Below, piece after piece: positions 6,251-7,183 of a stretch of 7,183 nt of DNA; positions within the stretch are counted from its first letter, which is position 1; each line of letters starts with the position of its first letter. The notes beneath the pieces were generated by a model. It made no database searches. It was not told where the DNA came from and worked only from the letters and a program-made list of their open reading frames with translations. The stretch comes from Alphaproteobacteria bacterium (GTDB lineage Bacteria; Pseudomonadota; Alphaproteobacteria; Rhodobacterales; Rhodobacteraceae), in NCBI GenBank assembly GCA_030424705.1, contig JAUHWJ010000090.1, positions 1 through 7,183 of the forward strand. The letters run 5' to 3'. Made by a program: the position numbers and the translations under genes.

Positions 6251-6766
6251 ATGCTAAGCGATGAATTCTGGGCAGCGCTGGCTGCCAACAGCGGTCGGCG
6301 CCTAACAAGCGACGAACGCAAGCGGCACGCTGAACAGCACGCAGTGGAATGCCTATTGCGTGTTCTTTACTCCAAGGACGATCGACCGGAATTCAAGAAC
6401 ACCGTCGCCGACCCGCCCGACATTGAATTTATCTCGGAGAACGGCGTTGTAGGTGTCGAGGTGGTCGCAGTAGTTCACGGTCCGGCCCGCAAAGCGACAA
6501 AGGCATTTAGGAAGGGACACGCTGTTCCCGGATACTCACACCATTCCGAAATTCCTCGGGAACAACAGCGGTTTGTCTGGAGGGTATCCGAGCAAGACTT
6601 AGTAGAAGAGGTCGAGAAGCGCATTCTAAAGAAAAGTGATGGCTTAATTCGATGGCATGAGTCTGCATTCGTAGAAAAATGGCTCCTTATCGCGATAGAT
6701 CCAAATGACCATGACGCTGATATTTCAGAAATTGAAGGCTGGCTAAATAGAATTCGTCGCACTTAA
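6251..6766 (+). CDS. Small low-GC protein with PD-(D/E)XK-nuclease-like block, probably truncated
   Basis: A 171-residue protein without a confident family. DPPDIEF (54-60) followed by GVVGVEVVAV (65-74) looks like the first strands of a PD-(D/E)XK nuclease fold, with D57 and E70 as candidate metal ligands. The lysine of the classic motif is replaced (E-V-V), as in several small nuclease-like proteins of unknown role. A charged helix (LVEEVEKRILKK, 117-128) leads to KWLLIAID (143-150). There is no signal peptide or membrane segment. An in-frame TAG directly precedes the ATG, fixing the 5' limit; GGGGGGA lies about 12 nt upstream. GC is only about half and codons such as TTA, ATA, AGA and AAT are used freely, unlike all other genes here, which indicates transfer. 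The TAA at 6764-6766 may be a nonsense mutation, because the frame continues sensibly beyond it. Function unknown. Confidence 0.65.
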   Translation: MLSDEFWAALAANSGRRLTSDERKRHAEQHAVECLLRVLYSKDDRPEFKNTVADPPDIEFISENGVVGVEVVAVVHGPARKATKAFRKGHAVPGYSHHSEIPREQQRFVWRVSEQDLVEEVEKRILKKSDGLIRWHESAFVEKWLLIAIDPNDHDADISEIEGWLNRIRRT

Positions 6767-6853
6767 GATGGATTCGACAGAGTATTTGCATTGACATCAG
6801 ACTACGATCCAAAATTGAGAAAACCTAGAGCCATAGAGATTAAGCTTATTTAG
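6767..6853 (+). pseudogene. In-frame tail of the nuclease-like gene beyond an internal TAA
   Basis: After the TAA at 6764-6766 the same frame stays open for 28 codons to TAG at 6851-6853. It reads DGFDRVFALTSDYDPK and ends AIEIKLI. The alternating hydrophobic pattern (FDRVFAL, AIEIKLI) looks like the last two strands of an alpha/beta domain, and base use matches the gene before it. One base change (TAA from CAA, GAA or AAA) would explain the break. The full product would be about 200 residues. Confidence 0.5.
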
Positions 6854-6903
6854 AGAAATCGAGGACTTGCAGGAGTCCAGATCGATCGATTTCGGTCGAT
6901 CTC

Positions 6904-6928
6904 GCCCGATCCGCCCCGCGGATCGGGC
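6904..6928. repeat. Perfect 10-bp-arm hairpin
   Basis: GCCCGATCCG (6904-6913) and CGGATCGGGC (6919-6928) are exact inverted repeats around CCCCG. Just before it, AGATCGATCG (6879-6888) pairs with CGGTCGATCT (6893-6902) except for one G-U pair, and GGACT (6863-6867) pairs with AGTCC (6874-6878). None has a U-tract, so Rho-independent termination is uncertain. Confidence 0.5.
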
Positions 6929-7098
6929 TGCGGCCGCCCACCCCGGGGCGGTCGCATTCGCGCCCGCCTGGGCGGCCCCAGCCCGATACAGCCCGAGGCG
7001 GCGGCTTGGCGCCCGGCGACCTCCGGCCTTCGCCTCCGGTCGCCCGTCTCGCGCGTCCTTCCACTGGAAGGCCGCTTCCGCGAGCCGGGGGAAGGCGG

Positions 7099-7112
7099 AG
7101 GGCTTCGGCCCT
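7099..7112. terminator. UUCG-tetraloop hairpin between convergent genes
   Basis: AGGGC (7099-7103), TTCG (7104-7107) and GCCCT (7108-7112) form a stem with the exceptionally stable C(UUCG)G loop on the + strand. On the minus strand it begins 12 nt after the stop of the gene entering from the right. There is no T-run on either side, so the terminator role is tentative. Confidence 0.35.
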
Positions 7113-7124
7113 AAGTCCGACCGA

Positions 7125-7183
7125 TCACCCCTCCCACACCACCACCCTGACCGGCGTCGGCCCGCCCCCCGCCGCCGGGTTCA
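7125..7183 (-). CDS. C-terminal end of an unidentified protein (partial, minus strand)
   Basis: Reading the minus strand from the right edge gives NPAAGGGPTPVRVVVWEG and a TGA at 7127-7125. The PVRVVVWE strand looks like a true protein end, and almost every codon ends in G or C. The frame is cut by the window edge, so no family can be named. It converges on the nuclease-like gene. Confidence 0.45.
   Translation of the reverse strand, partial: NPAAGGGPTPVRVVVWEG

Larger units (their letters stand above)
6854..7124. other. Non-coding, hairpin-rich intergenic stretch
   Basis: No convincing gene is seen here. The only sizeable frame, minus 7064-6846, is an Arg/Gly/Pro-rich shadow without domain features. 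Composition shifts from AT-rich back to GC-rich near 6890. Several inverted repeats occur: 6863-6878, 6879-6902, 6904-6928, 6932-6977, 7057-7071 and 7099-7112. It separates two convergent genes, so terminators are expected. No tRNA or transposase is seen. Confidence 0.5.

Noticed and set aside
4897..6321. Long minus-strand open frame of 474 codons opposite preA
   Set aside because: It is His/Arg/Asp-rich with no domain, and arises because GC-rich third positions leave the antisense frame open. preA on + has every family motif.
6846..7064. Minus-strand frame of 72 codons in the hairpin-rich gap
   Set aside because: Arg/Gly/Pro-rich, no ribosome site or motif, and it crosses the composition boundary.
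1..7183. CRISPR array, tRNA, rRNA or transposase
   Set aside because: No regularly spaced direct repeats, no cloverleaf-like stretch, no rRNA signature and no transposase or integrase motif were seen on either strand.

Overview
The window is a GC-rich (mostly around 70%), gene-dense bacterial chromosome segment. Codons end almost always in G or C, Shine-Dalgarno sites are mostly good, and reductive pyrimidine breakdown genes sit under a RutR-like operator. Together these suggest a high-GC alphaproteobacterium, perhaps of the Rhodobacterales. This is inference from composition and gene content; there is no rRNA or marker gene to fix it.

Layout. Positions 1-44 hold the last 13 codons of a + strand gene, followed by a strong hairpin (56-79) and a second one (110-135). 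A metallo-beta-lactamase-fold hydrolase follows on + (229-951). It converges on a minus-strand pair, a Tat-exported nitroreductase-like flavoprotein (2579-1479) and a MarR regulator (1489-1022), whose frames overlap by 11 nt. The 157-nt divergent region 2580-2736 carries two back-to-back promoters with their -35 boxes only 19 nt apart. One has a perfect 20-bp palindrome over its -10, the other a RutR-type box over its predicted start site.

The + operon reads preT (2737-4038), a class I SAM-dependent methyltransferase (4087-4917) and preA (4927-6228). PreT and PreA are the NADH/FAD and FMN/pyrimidine subunits of dihydropyrimidine dehydrogenase, which reduces uracil and thymine. The methyltransferase between them is the oddest piece of the operon, since the two subunits are normally adjacent.

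From about 6230 to 6890 the composition falls to roughly half GC. This stretch holds a foreign-looking small gene with a PD-(D/E)XK-nuclease-like block. It is closed by a TAA at 6764-6766, but the same frame continues for 28 protein-like codons, which suggests nonsense truncation. After it lies a non-coding GC-rich stretch full of hairpins (6854-7124), then the last 18 codons of a minus-strand gene that enters from the right edge.

No mobile-element gene, CRISPR array, tRNA or rRNA was seen. The most interesting points are the methyltransferase inside the preTA operon, the RutR-like box, the face-to-face promoters with separate operators, and the interrupted foreign gene where further pyrimidine-degradation genes would often stand.
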